From: Streptomyces flavofungini | GTDB taxonomy: Bacteria; Actinomycetota; Actinomycetes; Streptomycetales; Streptomycetaceae | Reading direction: 5' to 3' | Length of the DNA stretch: 48,148 bases | Assembly: GCF_014650815.1 (NCBI RefSeq) | Contig: NZ_BMVR01000006.1 | Coordinates: forward strand, 1 to 48,148 | Shown here: piece after piece, positions 16,032 through 25,936 of the stretch | Layout: every line of letters begins with the position of its first letter | Numbering within the stretch: the first letter of the stretch is position 1 | Notes under the pieces: generated by a model | What the model was told of the DNA's origin: nothing | Databases searched by the model: none | Seen by the model: only the letters and a program-made list of their open reading frames with translations | Translations under genes and position numbers: made by a program

Positions 16032-16396
16032 GCGCCGCCCTCCATCCGGGACTTGATCGCCTCTGCCTTGGGGTCGAGCTTGGTGGCGGCGTGGCGGGAG
16101 TACCACCAGGCGATGAGGAACGTGGTCAGGAACTGGGCGAGGCCGAGGACGAGGGCGATGTTGATGTTGCCGACGACCTTGGTGCCCATGAAGTCGCCCG
16201 CGTAGTTCGAGAGCAGCACGTACACGAGATACCAGGCGATGAACGCGATGGTCAGCGGGAACGCGAACGAGCGGTGGGCGGTGCGCAGTTCACCGAACTC
16301 CGCGCTCTGCTGCGCCGCGACGAACTCCTCCGTGGAGGGCGTGACGGGGGTGGGTTCTGAGCCGCCCTTCGATGGTGGCGGTACGTCGGTGGCCAC
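16028..16396 (-). CDS. DUF485 membrane protein partner of the acetate symporter
   Basis: A 122-residue protein with a Pro/Ser/Thr-rich N-tail and two predicted helices (LTIAFIAWYLVYVLLSNYAG and a second around LVLGLAQFLTTFLIAWWY). It belongs to DUF485 (YjcH-like), almost always encoded just before actP. The GTG at 16396 is preceded by GAGGAG at an ideal distance, which decides against the longer frame to 16459. It overlaps the symporter start by four bases. Confidence 0.88.
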   Translation of the reverse strand: MATDVPPPSKGGSEPTPVTPSTEEFVAAQQSAEFGELRTAHRSFAFPLTIAFIAWYLVYVLLSNYAGDFMGTKVVGNINIALVLGLAQFLTTFLIAWWYSRHAATKLDPKAEAIKSRMEGGA

Positions 16397-16771
16397 GGAG
16401 TCTCCTCGTGGGACGGGGGTGGTGGGGAGGTGGGGGGAGTCGGAGGCGGTGCGGTGCATGGGGGTCTGCGTTCTCTGCTCTCGGGGCCGTCGTGAGTGAC
16501 ACGGATAGTGACACGGATCACGTGGCCGCGGATGGTGATGCTAAGCCCCGGGGACGTGATCCGACAGGGGGTTGATATTGCTTCTGTCCGCTGTTCAACG
16601 TCTCGGCGGCACGCCCGAAGCGGTCGAACTCACGCTTTTCCCGCTTTCTTCGGGAAGGCATTGCTGGCCTGGGAGTTCGGGGGATAGCTTCACCCTGCAC
16701 CACTCGTCATGCACCTGCCCGAGCACCAGCAGTGTTCGGGCAGTTCCGTATCCGGATGATGTGGAGATCCC
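16397..16771. other. Intergenic region between DUF485 and the first S8 protease
   Basis: 375 bases with no convincing gene. It must hold the divergent promoters of the symporter operon and the protease operon. It contains the direct repeat at 16496-16518 and relatively AT-rich stretches around 16565-16600 and 16690-16770. No canonical -35/-10 pair could be assigned. Confidence 0.6.
16496..16518. repeat. 11-bp direct repeat upstream of the symporter operon
   Basis: GTGACACGGAT occurs twice (16496-16506 and 16508-16518) with a 12-bp period, about 100 bases upstream of the DUF485 start. Tandem sites near one helical turn apart suggest a regulator binding region; the protein is unknown. Confidence 0.6.
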
Positions 16772-18355
16772 ATGGCTCATCTGCGCTCGTCACGCACGTC
16801 GCGCTCCAGACGACTGGCGCTCGCGCTGCCGCTCGGTGTCGTGCTCGCCGCAGCGGTCGGCTTCGCGCCCGGCGCCGCGACCGCCGCCCCGCTCGACGCC
16901 CCCGGCTCCAGCACGGCGCGGGCCGCGGACACCGACGCGGCCGGCAAGCTGGCGTACGTCATCAACACCAGGTCGGACGCCAAGACCCTGGCGTACGTGA
17001 AGAAGGCGATAGCCAAGGCCGACGGCACGGTCGTCGTCACGTACGCGAAAATAGGCGTGATCGTCGCCCACTCGGCCAATCCGGACTTCGGCAAGACGCT
17101 GCGCGACGTGCGCGGTGTGCACTCCGCGGGCGCCACCCGCACCTCGCCGCTCACCCCGGCCGCCACCACGCAGGAGGGCGCGCCGTCCTTCGTGTCGAAG
17201 GAACAGGCCAAGGCGCTCAAGCAGCGGGCCGCCGCGGGCAAGGGCGGCGCCGCCGCCCAGGAGCCCCTGGAAGCCGACCAGTGGGACCTGCGGGCCATCG
17301 GCGCCGACAAGGCGGCGAAGATCAACCCGGGCAGCAAGAAGGTCACCGTCGGCGTCATCGACACCGGCGTGGACGACACCCACCCCGACCTCGCGCCCAA
17401 CTTCTCGGCCTCGCAGTCCGCGAGCTGTGTCGGCGGCAAGGCCGACACCTCCCCCGGCGCCTGGCGCCCGGCGAAGCCCGAGCACTACCACGGTACGCAC
17501 GTGGCGGGCGAGGTCGCCGCCGCGCGCAACGACGTCGGCGTCGCGGGTGTCGCACCCGGTGTGAAGGTCGCGGGCATCAAGGTGGCCGACCCGGTCAGCG
17601 AGCTGTTCTTCCCGGAGAGCGTGGTCTGCGCCTTCGTGTTCGCCGCCGACCACGGCATCGAGATCACCAACAACAGCTACTACGTGGACCCGTGGCTGTA
17701 CAACTGCAAGGACGACCCGGACCAGCGGGCCATCCTCGACGCGGTCAACCGCGCCCAGCGCTACGCCCAGCGCAAGGGCACCCTGAACCTCGCCTCCGCG
17801 GGCAACTCCAACCACGACCTGGACTCCGACGCGATCGTCGACGACTCCAGCCCCGACGACTCCACGCCGGTCACGCGCACCATCGACCCGCACAAGTGCC
17901 TCGACATCCCGACCCAGCTCCCGGGCGTCGTCACGGTCAGCGCGACGGGCGTGTACAAGGCCAAGTCGTACTACTCGACGTACGGCAACGGCGTCATCGA
18001 CATCGCGGCCCCCGGCGGCGACCGGCGCTACCAGAAGCCGACCGACACCCCGTCCAAGGACGGCGGCATCCTCTCCACGATGCCGGGCGGCCAGTACGCG
18101 TGGCTGCAGGGCACGTCCATGGCGTCCCCGCACGCGGCGGGCGTCGCGGCGCTGCTGAAGTCGACGCACCCGAAGGCGGGCCCGGCCGAGTTGCAGCGGC
18201 TGCTCAAGCGCCAGGCCGACAACCCGGGCTGCCCGACGAAGCCCTACGACCCGGACGGTGACGGCAAGGTCGACGCCGTCTGCGAGGGCGGCAAGAACCG
18301 CAACGGCTTCTACGGCTACGGGATCGTCGACGCGCTCGACGCCGTGAAGAAGTAA
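16772..18355 (+). CDS. Secreted S8 (subtilisin-like) serine protease, copy 1
   Basis: A 527-residue exported peptidase. Residues 1-39 are a signal peptide with basic start and an ATAA-type cleavage region. Residues ~55-125 form a propeptide-like segment. The S8 domain has Asp197 (VGVIDTGVDD), His243 (HGTHVAGE), oxyanion Asn345 (SAGNSN) and Ser449 (GTSMASPHAAG). Several cysteines are shared with copy 2. Residues 493-501 (DPDGDGKVD) look like a calcium-binding loop. GGAG precedes the ATG. Copy 2 starts 13 bases after the stop and probably shares the transcript. Confidence 0.92.
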   Translation: MAHLRSSRTSRSRRLALALPLGVVLAAAVGFAPGAATAAPLDAPGSSTARAADTDAAGKLAYVINTRSDAKTLAYVKKAIAKADGTVVVTYAKIGVIVAHSANPDFGKTLRDVRGVHSAGATRTSPLTPAATTQEGAPSFVSKEQAKALKQRAAAGKGGAAAQEPLEADQWDLRAIGADKAAKINPGSKKVTVGVIDTGVDDTHPDLAPNFSASQSASCVGGKADTSPGAWRPAKPEHYHGTHVAGEVAAARNDVGVAGVAPGVKVAGIKVADPVSELFFPESVVCAFVFAADHGIEITNNSYYVDPWLYNCKDDPDQRAILDAVNRAQRYAQRKGTLNLASAGNSNHDLDSDAIVDDSSPDDSTPVTRTIDPHKCLDIPTQLPGVVTVSATGVYKAKSYYSTYGNGVIDIAAPGGDRRYQKPTDTPSKDGGILSTMPGGQYAWLQGTSMASPHAAGVAALLKSTHPKAGPAELQRLLKRQADNPGCPTKPYDPDGDGKVDAVCEGGKNRNGFYGYGIVDALDAVKK

Positions 18356-18368
18356 GGGGAACAGCACC

Positions 18369-19970
18369 TTGAACAGCACGAAGACCAGTCAGCACGGCAA
18401 GTCCGTACGGTCCACGCCGTACGCGCGCCGCGCCGTCGCCCTTCCCCTCGGCGTCGCGGTGGTGTCCGCGCTCGCGTTCCTGCCGGGCACCGCGTCGGCG
18501 CAGAGCGACTCTCCGGCCGCCCCGGCTCCGGCTGCCGCGGGCATCGGCGTGCTCGCCTCAGCCGCGGACGGCTCGTCGATGAGCTATGTCGTCAACGTCC
18601 GCACCGGGCACGGCGGTTGGGCGGCCAAGTACGTCAAGAAGGCCATCGCCAAGGCCGACGGCAAGGTCGTGATCTCGTACGACAAGATCGGTGTCATCGT
18701 CGTGCACTCGGCGAACCCCGACTTCGCGAAGACGATCCGCAAGGTCAAGGGCGTGCAGTCGGCCGGTGCCACCCGCACCGCGCCGCTGCAGGCGCAGTCC
18801 AGCGACGACATCGACGCGTCCAGGCCGCTGTCCGCCAAGGAGGCCGAGGCCGCCGCGGGCGAGGCGGGGGCCGGGCAGGACGAGTTGGAGCCGCTGCAGT
18901 GGGACCTGCCCGCCATGAAGGCGGACCAGGCCCACAAGGTCTCCCTCGGCAGCTCGAAGGTGACCGTCGGCGTCCTCGACTCCGGCGTCGACGACACCCA
19001 CCCGGACATCGCGCCGAACTTCGACAAGCGCGCGTCCGCGAGCTGTCTGGGCGGCGTGCCCACGCAGAAGGACAACGCGTGGCGGCCGGTGGCCAAGGAG
19101 AGCGACCACGGCATGCACGTGGCGGGCACCATCGCCGCCGCGAAGAACGGCACCGGCGTCACCGGTGTCGCTCCGGGCGTGAAGGTGGCGAGCCTGAAGG
19201 TGGCGGAGCCCGCGACCGGCATGTACTACACGGAGGCCGTCGTCTGCGGCTTCATGTGGGCGGCCGACCACGGCGTGGACGTCACGAACAGCAGCTACTA
19301 CACCGACCCGTGGCTGTTCAACTGCCGTACCGACGCCGACCAGAAGGCGCTGGTCGACGCGGTCGGGCGGGCCACCAAGTACGCCGAGCGCAAGGGCGCG
19401 GTGAACGTCGCCGCGGCCGGCAACGCGGAGACGGACCTGGCCCAGGACGAGATCGTCGACGAGTCCAGCCCGGACGACACGACGCCCGTCAAGCGGACCA
19501 TCAAGACCGCGGACTGCCTCGACATACCGTCGCAGCTTCCGGGTGTGGTGACCGTGTCGTCGACGGGCGCCAAGGGCATCAAGTCGTCGTTCTCGAACTA
19601 CGGCAAGGGCGTCGTCGACATCGCGGCCCCGGGCGGCGACTCCACCGCCTTCCAGAAGCCGCAGCCGCCCGCCACCAGCGGTCTGATCCTGTCGACGCTG
19701 CCGGGCGGCAAGTTCGGCTACAAGGCCGGTACGTCGATGGCCTCGCCGCACACCGCGGGCGTGGCCGCGCTCATCAAGTCGACGCACCCGAAGGCCTCCG
19801 CGGCCCGGGTGAAGGCCCTGCTCTACCGCCAGGCCGACGCGATGGCGTGCACCGACCCGTACGACATCGACGGCGACGGCAAGGTCGACGCGGTGTGCGC
19901 GGGCGGCAAGAACAAGAACGGCTTCTACGGCGTGGGCATGTCCGACGCGCTGGACGCCGTACGGAAGTAG
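18369..19970 (+). CDS. Secreted S8 (subtilisin-like) serine protease, copy 2
   Basis: A 533-residue paralogue of the preceding protease, similar over its whole length. It has a signal peptide (basic N-terminus, hydrophobic VALPLGVAVVSALAFLPG, cleavage near ASA), a propeptide-like segment with YVVNVRTGHGG, and an intact triad Asp204, His250, Ser456. The C-terminal DIDGDGKVD loop at 499-507 matches copy 1. The start is TTG at 18369 with AGGGGA upstream; no better start is visible. A strong terminator follows at 19988-20023. The pair arose by tandem duplication. Confidence 0.92.
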   Translation: MNSTKTSQHGKSVRSTPYARRAVALPLGVAVVSALAFLPGTASAQSDSPAAPAPAAAGIGVLASAADGSSMSYVVNVRTGHGGWAAKYVKKAIAKADGKVVISYDKIGVIVVHSANPDFAKTIRKVKGVQSAGATRTAPLQAQSSDDIDASRPLSAKEAEAAAGEAGAGQDELEPLQWDLPAMKADQAHKVSLGSSKVTVGVLDSGVDDTHPDIAPNFDKRASASCLGGVPTQKDNAWRPVAKESDHGMHVAGTIAAAKNGTGVTGVAPGVKVASLKVAEPATGMYYTEAVVCGFMWAADHGVDVTNSSYYTDPWLFNCRTDADQKALVDAVGRATKYAERKGAVNVAAAGNAETDLAQDEIVDESSPDDTTPVKRTIKTADCLDIPSQLPGVVTVSSTGAKGIKSSFSNYGKGVVDIAAPGGDSTAFQKPQPPATSGLILSTLPGGKFGYKAGTSMASPHTAGVAALIKSTHPKASAARVKALLYRQADAMACTDPYDIDGDGKVDAVCAGGKNKNGFYGVGMSDALDAVRK

Positions 19971-19987
19971 CGCCTCGGTGAGGCGGT

Positions 19988-20023
19988 GAAGGGCCGGGCG
20001 GTGTGCGGACCGTCCGGCCCTTC
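19988..20023 (+). terminator. Terminator after the protease pair
   Basis: GAAGGGCCGG (19988-19997) pairs perfectly with CCGGCCCTTC (20014-20023), with partial inner pairing CGGT/ACCG. It lies 18 bases after the second protease stop and 17 bases before the next start. Confidence 0.8.
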
Positions 20024-20039
20024 GCGAGAGGATGCCGGC

Positions 20040-20609
20040 ATGTACGCGTATCAGGACTCGTCGTTCGTCTACCAAGGTCAGCAGGAGTGGCTGGCCGAAC
20101 CCACGCGCTCCGCATGGCAGTTGTGGCCCCGCTTCGTGCTCACCGTGCTGATCCTGCCGGTGTGGTGGCTGCTGCTGGTGGTCGTCGCGCTGGCCACCAT
20201 CGTGGTCGCGATGTTCGCCGAGCTCCTGACCATCATCCCGGGCTTCGAGCGCGGCGCCGAGCGTGCCATGGACGCCGTCATCAGCAAGATCTCCCTCTGG
20301 CCGCGCTGGTCCGTGACGTGGTCCGAGCTGTGGCACGAGGGCGACGCCGCCTTCTGCCGCGCGCGGGTCGACGAGTACCTGGACAAGTGGACCAAGCGCG
20401 CGTCGGCCCCCAAGGTCCCGAAGAAGCCCGCGCCGCCGGTGGAGTGCGAGGTGCCGTGGCGCACGTACCGGGGCGTGGGCGGCGCGTACGTGGTCGAGGC
20501 GGCGGCCCGGCGTGGCTGGGAGCTGCGGCCGTCGGACCCGGCGGAGGAGATCCGGCTGTGGTGGTCGGCGGCTTCGGCGCCGGGGGCCACGGGACCGGGC
20601 AGCGGATGA
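20040..20609 (+). CDS. Membrane protein, unknown function
   Basis: A 189-residue protein beginning MYAYQDSSFVYQGQQEW. One long hydrophobic region (about residues 30-65) could be two helices or a hairpin; the rest is cytoplasmic with a basic Pro/Lys stretch (KVPKKPAPPV) and a C-terminal part ending in a WELRPSDPAEEIRLWW pattern. I do not recognise the family. A GAGAGG site precedes the ATG. The stop overlaps the CoA-transferase start (ATGA), so the two are translationally coupled. Confidence 0.75.
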   Translation: MYAYQDSSFVYQGQQEWLAEPTRSAWQLWPRFVLTVLILPVWWLLLVVVALATIVVAMFAELLTIIPGFERGAERAMDAVISKISLWPRWSVTWSELWHEGDAAFCRARVDEYLDKWTKRASAPKVPKKPAPPVECEVPWRTYRGVGGAYVVEAAARRGWELRPSDPAEEIRLWWSAASAPGATGPGSG

Positions 20610-22066
20610 GCGGGGCCGCGGGGCCGGAGCCGTCGAGCGGGGCCGCCCGCCGGGGGTCCGAGGACGTGGTCCCGGAGCCGCTGCACGGGGCCGCCGTCGC
20701 CTGGGACGCGCTCGGGGGCGACCCCGCGCTCCTGTCCCGCCTCTCCCCCGTCGTACGGGACGACACCCTGCCCGCGCGGCTCCCCGTACGGGCGCTCGCG
20801 CGGTCCTGTGTGGGCGTCTGCGCGCTCGCCGCGGCCGAGTTGGCGGCTCTGCGCACGGGGCGGGACGTGCCGCACGCGCGCGTGGACGACGGTTCCGTGG
20901 CCGCCGCGTTCACCAGTGAACGGCAGCTCCTCGTGAACGGGCGCGCGCCGGAGTCGTTCGCGCCCCTGTCTCGCTTCTGGCGCGCCGCCGACGGCTGGGT
21001 GCGCACGCACGCCAACTACCCGCACCACCGGGCCCGCCTCCTCGCCGCGCTGGGCCTCGACGGCGACGCGTCCGTGGAGCGCGTCGGCGCCCGGCTCGCG
21101 GAGCTGCCCGCGGCCGAGGCCGAGGAGGCCGTGTACGCCGCCGGAGGTCTGGCCGTGGCCCTGCGGACGCCGGCGGAGTGGGCGGCGCATCCGCAGGGGG
21201 CCGCGGTGGCCGGGCTGCCCCTGGTGGGCCGGGAGCAGTTCGGGGGGCCGTCCGAGGTGCCGCCGCCGACGCCCCTGGGCGAACCGGGCGACGCGCACCC
21301 GCTCCTGCCCGCCGCCGGGCTCCGCGTCCTCGACCTCACGCGCGTCATCGCCGGACCGGTCGCCACCCGCACCCTCGCCCTGCTCGGCGCCGACGTGCTG
21401 CGCGTCGACCCGCCGCACCTGCCCGAACTCCCCGACCAGCACGCGGACACGGGCTTCGGCAAACGCTCCACCACCCTTGACCTCAGCGCCCACGCGGACC
21501 GGCGCGCCTTCGCGGACCTGCTCGCCCGGGCCGACGTGGTCGTGACCGGCTACCGGCCCGGCACCCTCGACCGGTTCGGGCTCGCCCCGGAGGCGCTGGC
21601 CGAGCGGCGGCCCGGCCTGGTCGTGGCGCAGCTCTCGGCGTGGGGCACGAGCGGCCCGTGGTCCGGCCGCCGCGGCTTCGACAGCCTGGTGCAGGTGGCC
21701 ACGGGCATCGCGGCCGTCGAGGGCGCGCCGGAGGCACCCGGTGCGCTGCCCGCGCAGGCGCTGGACCACGGCACGGGCTATCTGCTTGCCGCGGCGGTGC
21801 TGCGGTCGCTCTCGGAGCGCCTGGCCGGGGGTGGCGACGGCACGGGCGGTGCGGGCGGCACGGCGGTCGTGCGGCTCGCTCTGGCGCGGACGGCGGCGTG
21901 GCTCACGGGGTGGCCGACGTACGCGGCGGACCCGTGGCTCACCGGGATGGACGGTCCCCTCGGGCGGCTGCGGTACGCCCTGCCGCCGGTGACCTTCGCC
22001 GCCGGGCCCGTGAACTGGGAGCGGCCGCCGGGCGGTTGGGGCGCGGACGGCCCGGTGTGGCGGTGA
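20606..22066 (+). CDS. CaiB/BaiF family CoA-transferase
   Basis: A 486-residue protein of the family III CoA-transferases, which move CoA between carboxylic acids. The C-terminal half carries the family core: LRVLDLTRVIAGPVATRTLA, then a Gly-rich GFGKRSTTLDLS loop, VVTGYRPGTLDRFGL, and the catalytic aspartate Asp387 in ALDHGTG. The N-terminal half (~1-225) is less conserved but contains FWRAADGWVRTHANYPHHRA, as in long actinobacterial members. The substrate is unknown. The ATG overlaps the upstream stop by four bases. Confidence 0.82.
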   Translation: MSGAAGPEPSSGAARRGSEDVVPEPLHGAAVAWDALGGDPALLSRLSPVVRDDTLPARLPVRALARSCVGVCALAAAELAALRTGRDVPHARVDDGSVAAAFTSERQLLVNGRAPESFAPLSRFWRAADGWVRTHANYPHHRARLLAALGLDGDASVERVGARLAELPAAEAEEAVYAAGGLAVALRTPAEWAAHPQGAAVAGLPLVGREQFGGPSEVPPPTPLGEPGDAHPLLPAAGLRVLDLTRVIAGPVATRTLALLGADVLRVDPPHLPELPDQHADTGFGKRSTTLDLSAHADRRAFADLLARADVVVTGYRPGTLDRFGLAPEALAERRPGLVVAQLSAWGTSGPWSGRRGFDSLVQVATGIAAVEGAPEAPGALPAQALDHGTGYLLAAAVLRSLSERLAGGGDGTGGAGGTAVVRLALARTAAWLTGWPTYAADPWLTGMDGPLGRLRYALPPVTFAAGPVNWERPPGGWGADGPVWR

Positions 22067-22150
22067 CCGGGCCCCGCTCCACGGAATGACGTTCCGCCAG
22101 TTGTTTGCCCGGACTTGCCCGGGAGTGCGACGACTGGTGAAGATCTTGTG

Positions 22151-23392
22151 GTGAGCTCCATACGACCGCCAGGGGAACCGGGAGGCGAGGCCACGGCCGG
22201 GACGGCCGCCGCCTCGTCGCACACGGGGTATCCGGCCGCGCCGCACCATCCCGGGTACGCGGGCCCGGCCGACGCGCACGCGGCTCCGCCCGACACGGCG
22301 TACCCGGCCGCGCCCGACACGACGTATCCGAACCCGGCCGACACGTTGCACCTCACCGTGCGGCGCGCGGAGTACCCCCCGGCGCCGCCCGCCGCACCCC
22401 CGGCCCCCCATGCCACCGCACCCCGCCGCCCCTCCTCCGGCCGGGCCGTCGCCCTGCTCGTCCTCGTGGCCGTCGCCGCGGTCGTCCCGCTGTTCGGGCC
22501 CGCCGCCGTCCTGGACGGCACCGGTGAGGCCGAGGCGCCCGGTACGCCCGGCATCACGTTCCTGCGGACGGTGCTGTTCGCCGCGCTGTGCGTGCAGGTG
22601 GGCGAGGTGTTCGTACGGCGGCTCGCGCGCCGCGTACCGGGGGCGCCGCTCGCCTCGGCGCCGCCGCGGTGGGGGTGGTGGGCGGCCACCGCGGGCGGTG
22701 TCGCCGCGCTCGGCCTCGCCTCGGTCGTGGCCAGCGGCAACCTGGTGCCGCACCAGCTGTCCGACCTGGACGTCGGCGGGCTCTACCAGTCGCGGGACGG
22801 CCGCCTCGCGCTCCTGGAGGTCAACGCCTTCGTCGCGGCCGCCCTCTGCGCCCGCTCGCGCCGCCCGGACAGCGCGGTGCTTCCGCTGGCCGCCGTGATC
22901 GTGGCGGAGGCGCTGCGCGCGCACCCGCCGACGGAGGAGGCCGCGCTCGTCGGCTCGGGGCTCACCCTGGTGCACCTGACGTGCGCGGCGCTGTGGGCGG
23001 GCGGCCTGCTGTACGCGCTGCGTACCCTGCGGAGCTGGCGAAAGGGCGCCCCGGAGGCGGGCGTTGCCGTACTGGGCCTCTACGCGCGCGTGGCTGCCGT
23101 CCTGTTCGCCGCGATCACCGCGAGCGGGATCGTCAGCACGCTGCGCCGCATGCCGCCGGACACCGTGGTGGACCAGCTCACGGAGACGGCCTACGGCCGC
23201 ACCCTGGTCGCCAAGGTGCTGCTCGTGGGCGTCGTCGCCGTCCTCGCGCTGCTCGCCCGCCGCCGGCTGAAGCGGTCCCCTCGGGGCGGGCTCACCACGT
23301 ACGCGCCCGCGCGCGCCGAGGTGATGGTGCTCGGCGCCGTCGTCGCGGTGTCGGCGCTGCTCACGGCCGTGCCGGTGCCGATTCGCTGGTGA
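22151..23392 (+). CDS. CopD-like membrane protein
   Basis: A 413-residue protein with a Pro/Tyr/Ala-rich cytoplasmic N-terminus of about 95 residues containing repeated TAYP/TTYP units, followed by about eight hydrophobic helices. The helical part matches the CopD copper-resistance domain (VHLTCAALWAGGLLYALRTL). No CopC-like partner is adjacent, so a copper role is only inferred. Two adjacent GTG codons (22148, 22151) are possible starts; GGTGAAG spacing favours 22151. The 3' end overlaps the convergent lysoplasmalogenase gene by 32 bases. Confidence 0.8.
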   Translation: MSSIRPPGEPGGEATAGTAAASSHTGYPAAPHHPGYAGPADAHAAPPDTAYPAAPDTTYPNPADTLHLTVRRAEYPPAPPAAPPAPHATAPRRPSSGRAVALLVLVAVAAVVPLFGPAAVLDGTGEAEAPGTPGITFLRTVLFAALCVQVGEVFVRRLARRVPGAPLASAPPRWGWWAATAGGVAALGLASVVASGNLVPHQLSDLDVGGLYQSRDGRLALLEVNAFVAAALCARSRRPDSAVLPLAAVIVAEALRAHPPTEEAALVGSGLTLVHLTCAALWAGGLLYALRTLRSWRKGAPEAGVAVLGLYARVAAVLFAAITASGIVSTLRRMPPDTVVDQLTETAYGRTLVAKVLLVGVVAVLALLARRRLKRSPRGGLTTYAPARAEVMVLGAVVAVSALLTAVPVPIRW

Positions 23393-24187
23393 GGGTGCCG
23401 GTGCGGACGCCGGTCGTCAGGAGGATCTGGGCGGCCAGGTAGGTCAGCATGATCCAGAAGTCGGGGCGGGGCGCCTGGGCCCAGTCGGCGACGTCCGTGG
23501 CGATGAGGGTGTCCGACAGGAGGAAGAGGCCGCCGCCCGCCGCGGCGGTCAGGCCGAGGGTGGTCGCGCCGAAGGCCATGGCGGTGAGGAGCAGGCTGTA
23601 GCCCGCCACCGGGATGCGCATGTCCGGCGGGAGGTCGGGCCAGAGGAGGGCCACGGTGATGATCAGGGCGCAGGCGTACGTGGCCACGATGAAGGTGCCT
23701 CGGGCGGTGCCGTGGCCCTCGCCGTTCCTGCGGAACAGGGCCAGGTAGCAGAGGTGGCCGAGGGCGAAGGAGCCCATGCCCGCGAGGAAGACGAGGTCGC
23801 CTTCACCCAGGAGGAGGACGTCGCCGCCCCAGCCGAAGAGGAGGGCCGCGGTCAGGAGGGGTGGGCCCTGGCGCAGGACCACGTAGGCGGCGAGCAGCGG
23901 CATCAGGAGCGGCTTGAGGATCGTGTGGCCGAGGTCGGCCCCGAGGGCCAGGGCCGCGAGGTCACCGGCTGCCGCCAGGCCGAATGCCACGAGTGCGGCG
24001 GTGCCGTAGCGGTGCCTCGTGAGCGCGGGCGTTCGGGCACCCGGCACCGGGGGCTGTGCCCGCCCTCCCCCGCTCTCGGCCGCGCCCGAGCGGGGGGACC
24101 CCCATCGCCCTGCGGCACGGTGGCCCACGACGGGGGGCGGCAGACTCGGCTCACCGTCGGCCACGCGGCGGCCCGGCTCCACGCGGC

Positions 24188-24191
<4 letters not shown>
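23361..24191 (-). CDS. YhhN/TMEM86 family lysoplasmalogenase
   Basis: A 276-residue protein whose first ~55 residues are Pro/Gly-rich and poorly conserved, followed by about eight membrane helices. The family motifs are visible: KPLLMPLLAAYVV in the first helices, the acidic GWGGDVLLLGEGDLVFLAGM stretch, and FLLSDTLIAT. Human TMEM86 members hydrolyse the vinyl-ether bond of lysoplasmalogens. The GTG at 24191 overlaps the stop of the upstream hydroxylase gene (GTGA). The 3' end overlaps the convergent CopD gene by 32 bases. Confidence 0.85.
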
Positions 24192-25075
<884 letters not shown>

Positions 25076-25198
25076 GCGTGCACGGTAGAACGGCGTCCGG
25101 GCCGCCGCTAGGGGTTGTTACTGCTAAGTATTACCGTGGGTACGACCCTGGTTTTTGGTGATCTCCGCCAATGCGGGGCGCGGGTCCGGACCACCGCG

Positions 25199-25921
25199 TC
25201 ACACCCCGGCCGCACCGAGCAGCGCCCCCGCCCCGTACGTCACCGCCATCGCCAGCGCCCCGCCCGCCACGTTCCGCACGACGGCGGGCCGCACCGCCGC
25301 GGCGCCGAGCCGGGCGCTGCTGAAGCCGGTGAGGGCGAGCGCGCCGAGCACCGAGAGGACGGTGACGCCGAGGCGCCAGTCGACGGGTGGCAGCACCATG
25401 GCGAGCAGCGGGAGCAGCGCGCCCGCGGTGAACGCGAGGAAGCTCGCCCACGCGGCGTGCCAGGGGTTGGTGAGCTCGTCGGGGTCGATGCCGAGCTCCA
25501 CGCGCGCGTGGGCGCGCAGGGCGTCCCGCTCGGTGAGCTGTTCGGCGGCCTCGCGGGCCACGTCGCGGCTGAGCCCGCGCCCTTCGAGGAGGTCGGTCAG
25601 CTCGGCGAGTTCGGCCTCCGGCTGCTCGCGCAGTTCGCGCTTCTCCAGGGCCAGGGCGGCCTTCTCCGAGTCGCGCTGGGTGGACACGGAGACGTACTCG
25701 CCCGCGGCCATCGACATCGACCCGGCGAGCAGTCCGGCGAGGCCCGCCGTCAGGATCGTGGCGCGCTCGCCGGTGGCACCGGCGACGCCGACGACGAGGC
25801 CCGCGGTGGACACGATGCCGTCGTTGGCGCCGAGCACCGCGGCGCGCAGCCAGTTGAGGCGGGTGCCGAGCGCGCCGCCGTGGGCCTCGTCGTGGTCGGG
25901 GACCGGGGCTTGATCGCTCAT
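25199..25921 (-). CDS. VIT1/CCC1-type metal transporter
   Basis: A 240-residue protein with five predicted membrane helices, of the VIT1/CCC1 family that moves Fe(II) or Mn(II) by proton antiport. The first helix has the family sequence LRAAVLGANDGIVSTAGLVV, followed by SMSMAAGEYVSVSTQ. The cytoplasmic middle (EKAALALEKRELREQPEAEL) is Glu-rich, as in metal-binding domains of the family. The ATG at 25921 lacks a good ribosome site; a strong hairpin ends only 15 bases upstream in the mRNA sense. Confidence 0.88.
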   Translation of the reverse strand: MSDQAPVPDHDEAHGGALGTRLNWLRAAVLGANDGIVSTAGLVVGVAGATGERATILTAGLAGLLAGSMSMAAGEYVSVSTQRDSEKAALALEKRELREQPEAELAELTDLLEGRGLSRDVAREAAEQLTERDALRAHARVELGIDPDELTNPWHAAWASFLAFTAGALLPLLAMVLPPVDWRLGVTVLSVLGALALTGFSSARLGAAAVRPAVVRNVAGGALAMAVTYGAGALLGAAGV

Positions 25922-25936
25922 CCGGGGAGGGTCTCA

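Noticed and set aside
25076..25198. Imperfect dyad GTTACT-GCTA-AGTATTAC in the gap before the AGMO-like gene
   Set aside because: Pairing is too short and imperfect to call an operator. It is only noted as an AT-rich pocket where a promoter could lie.
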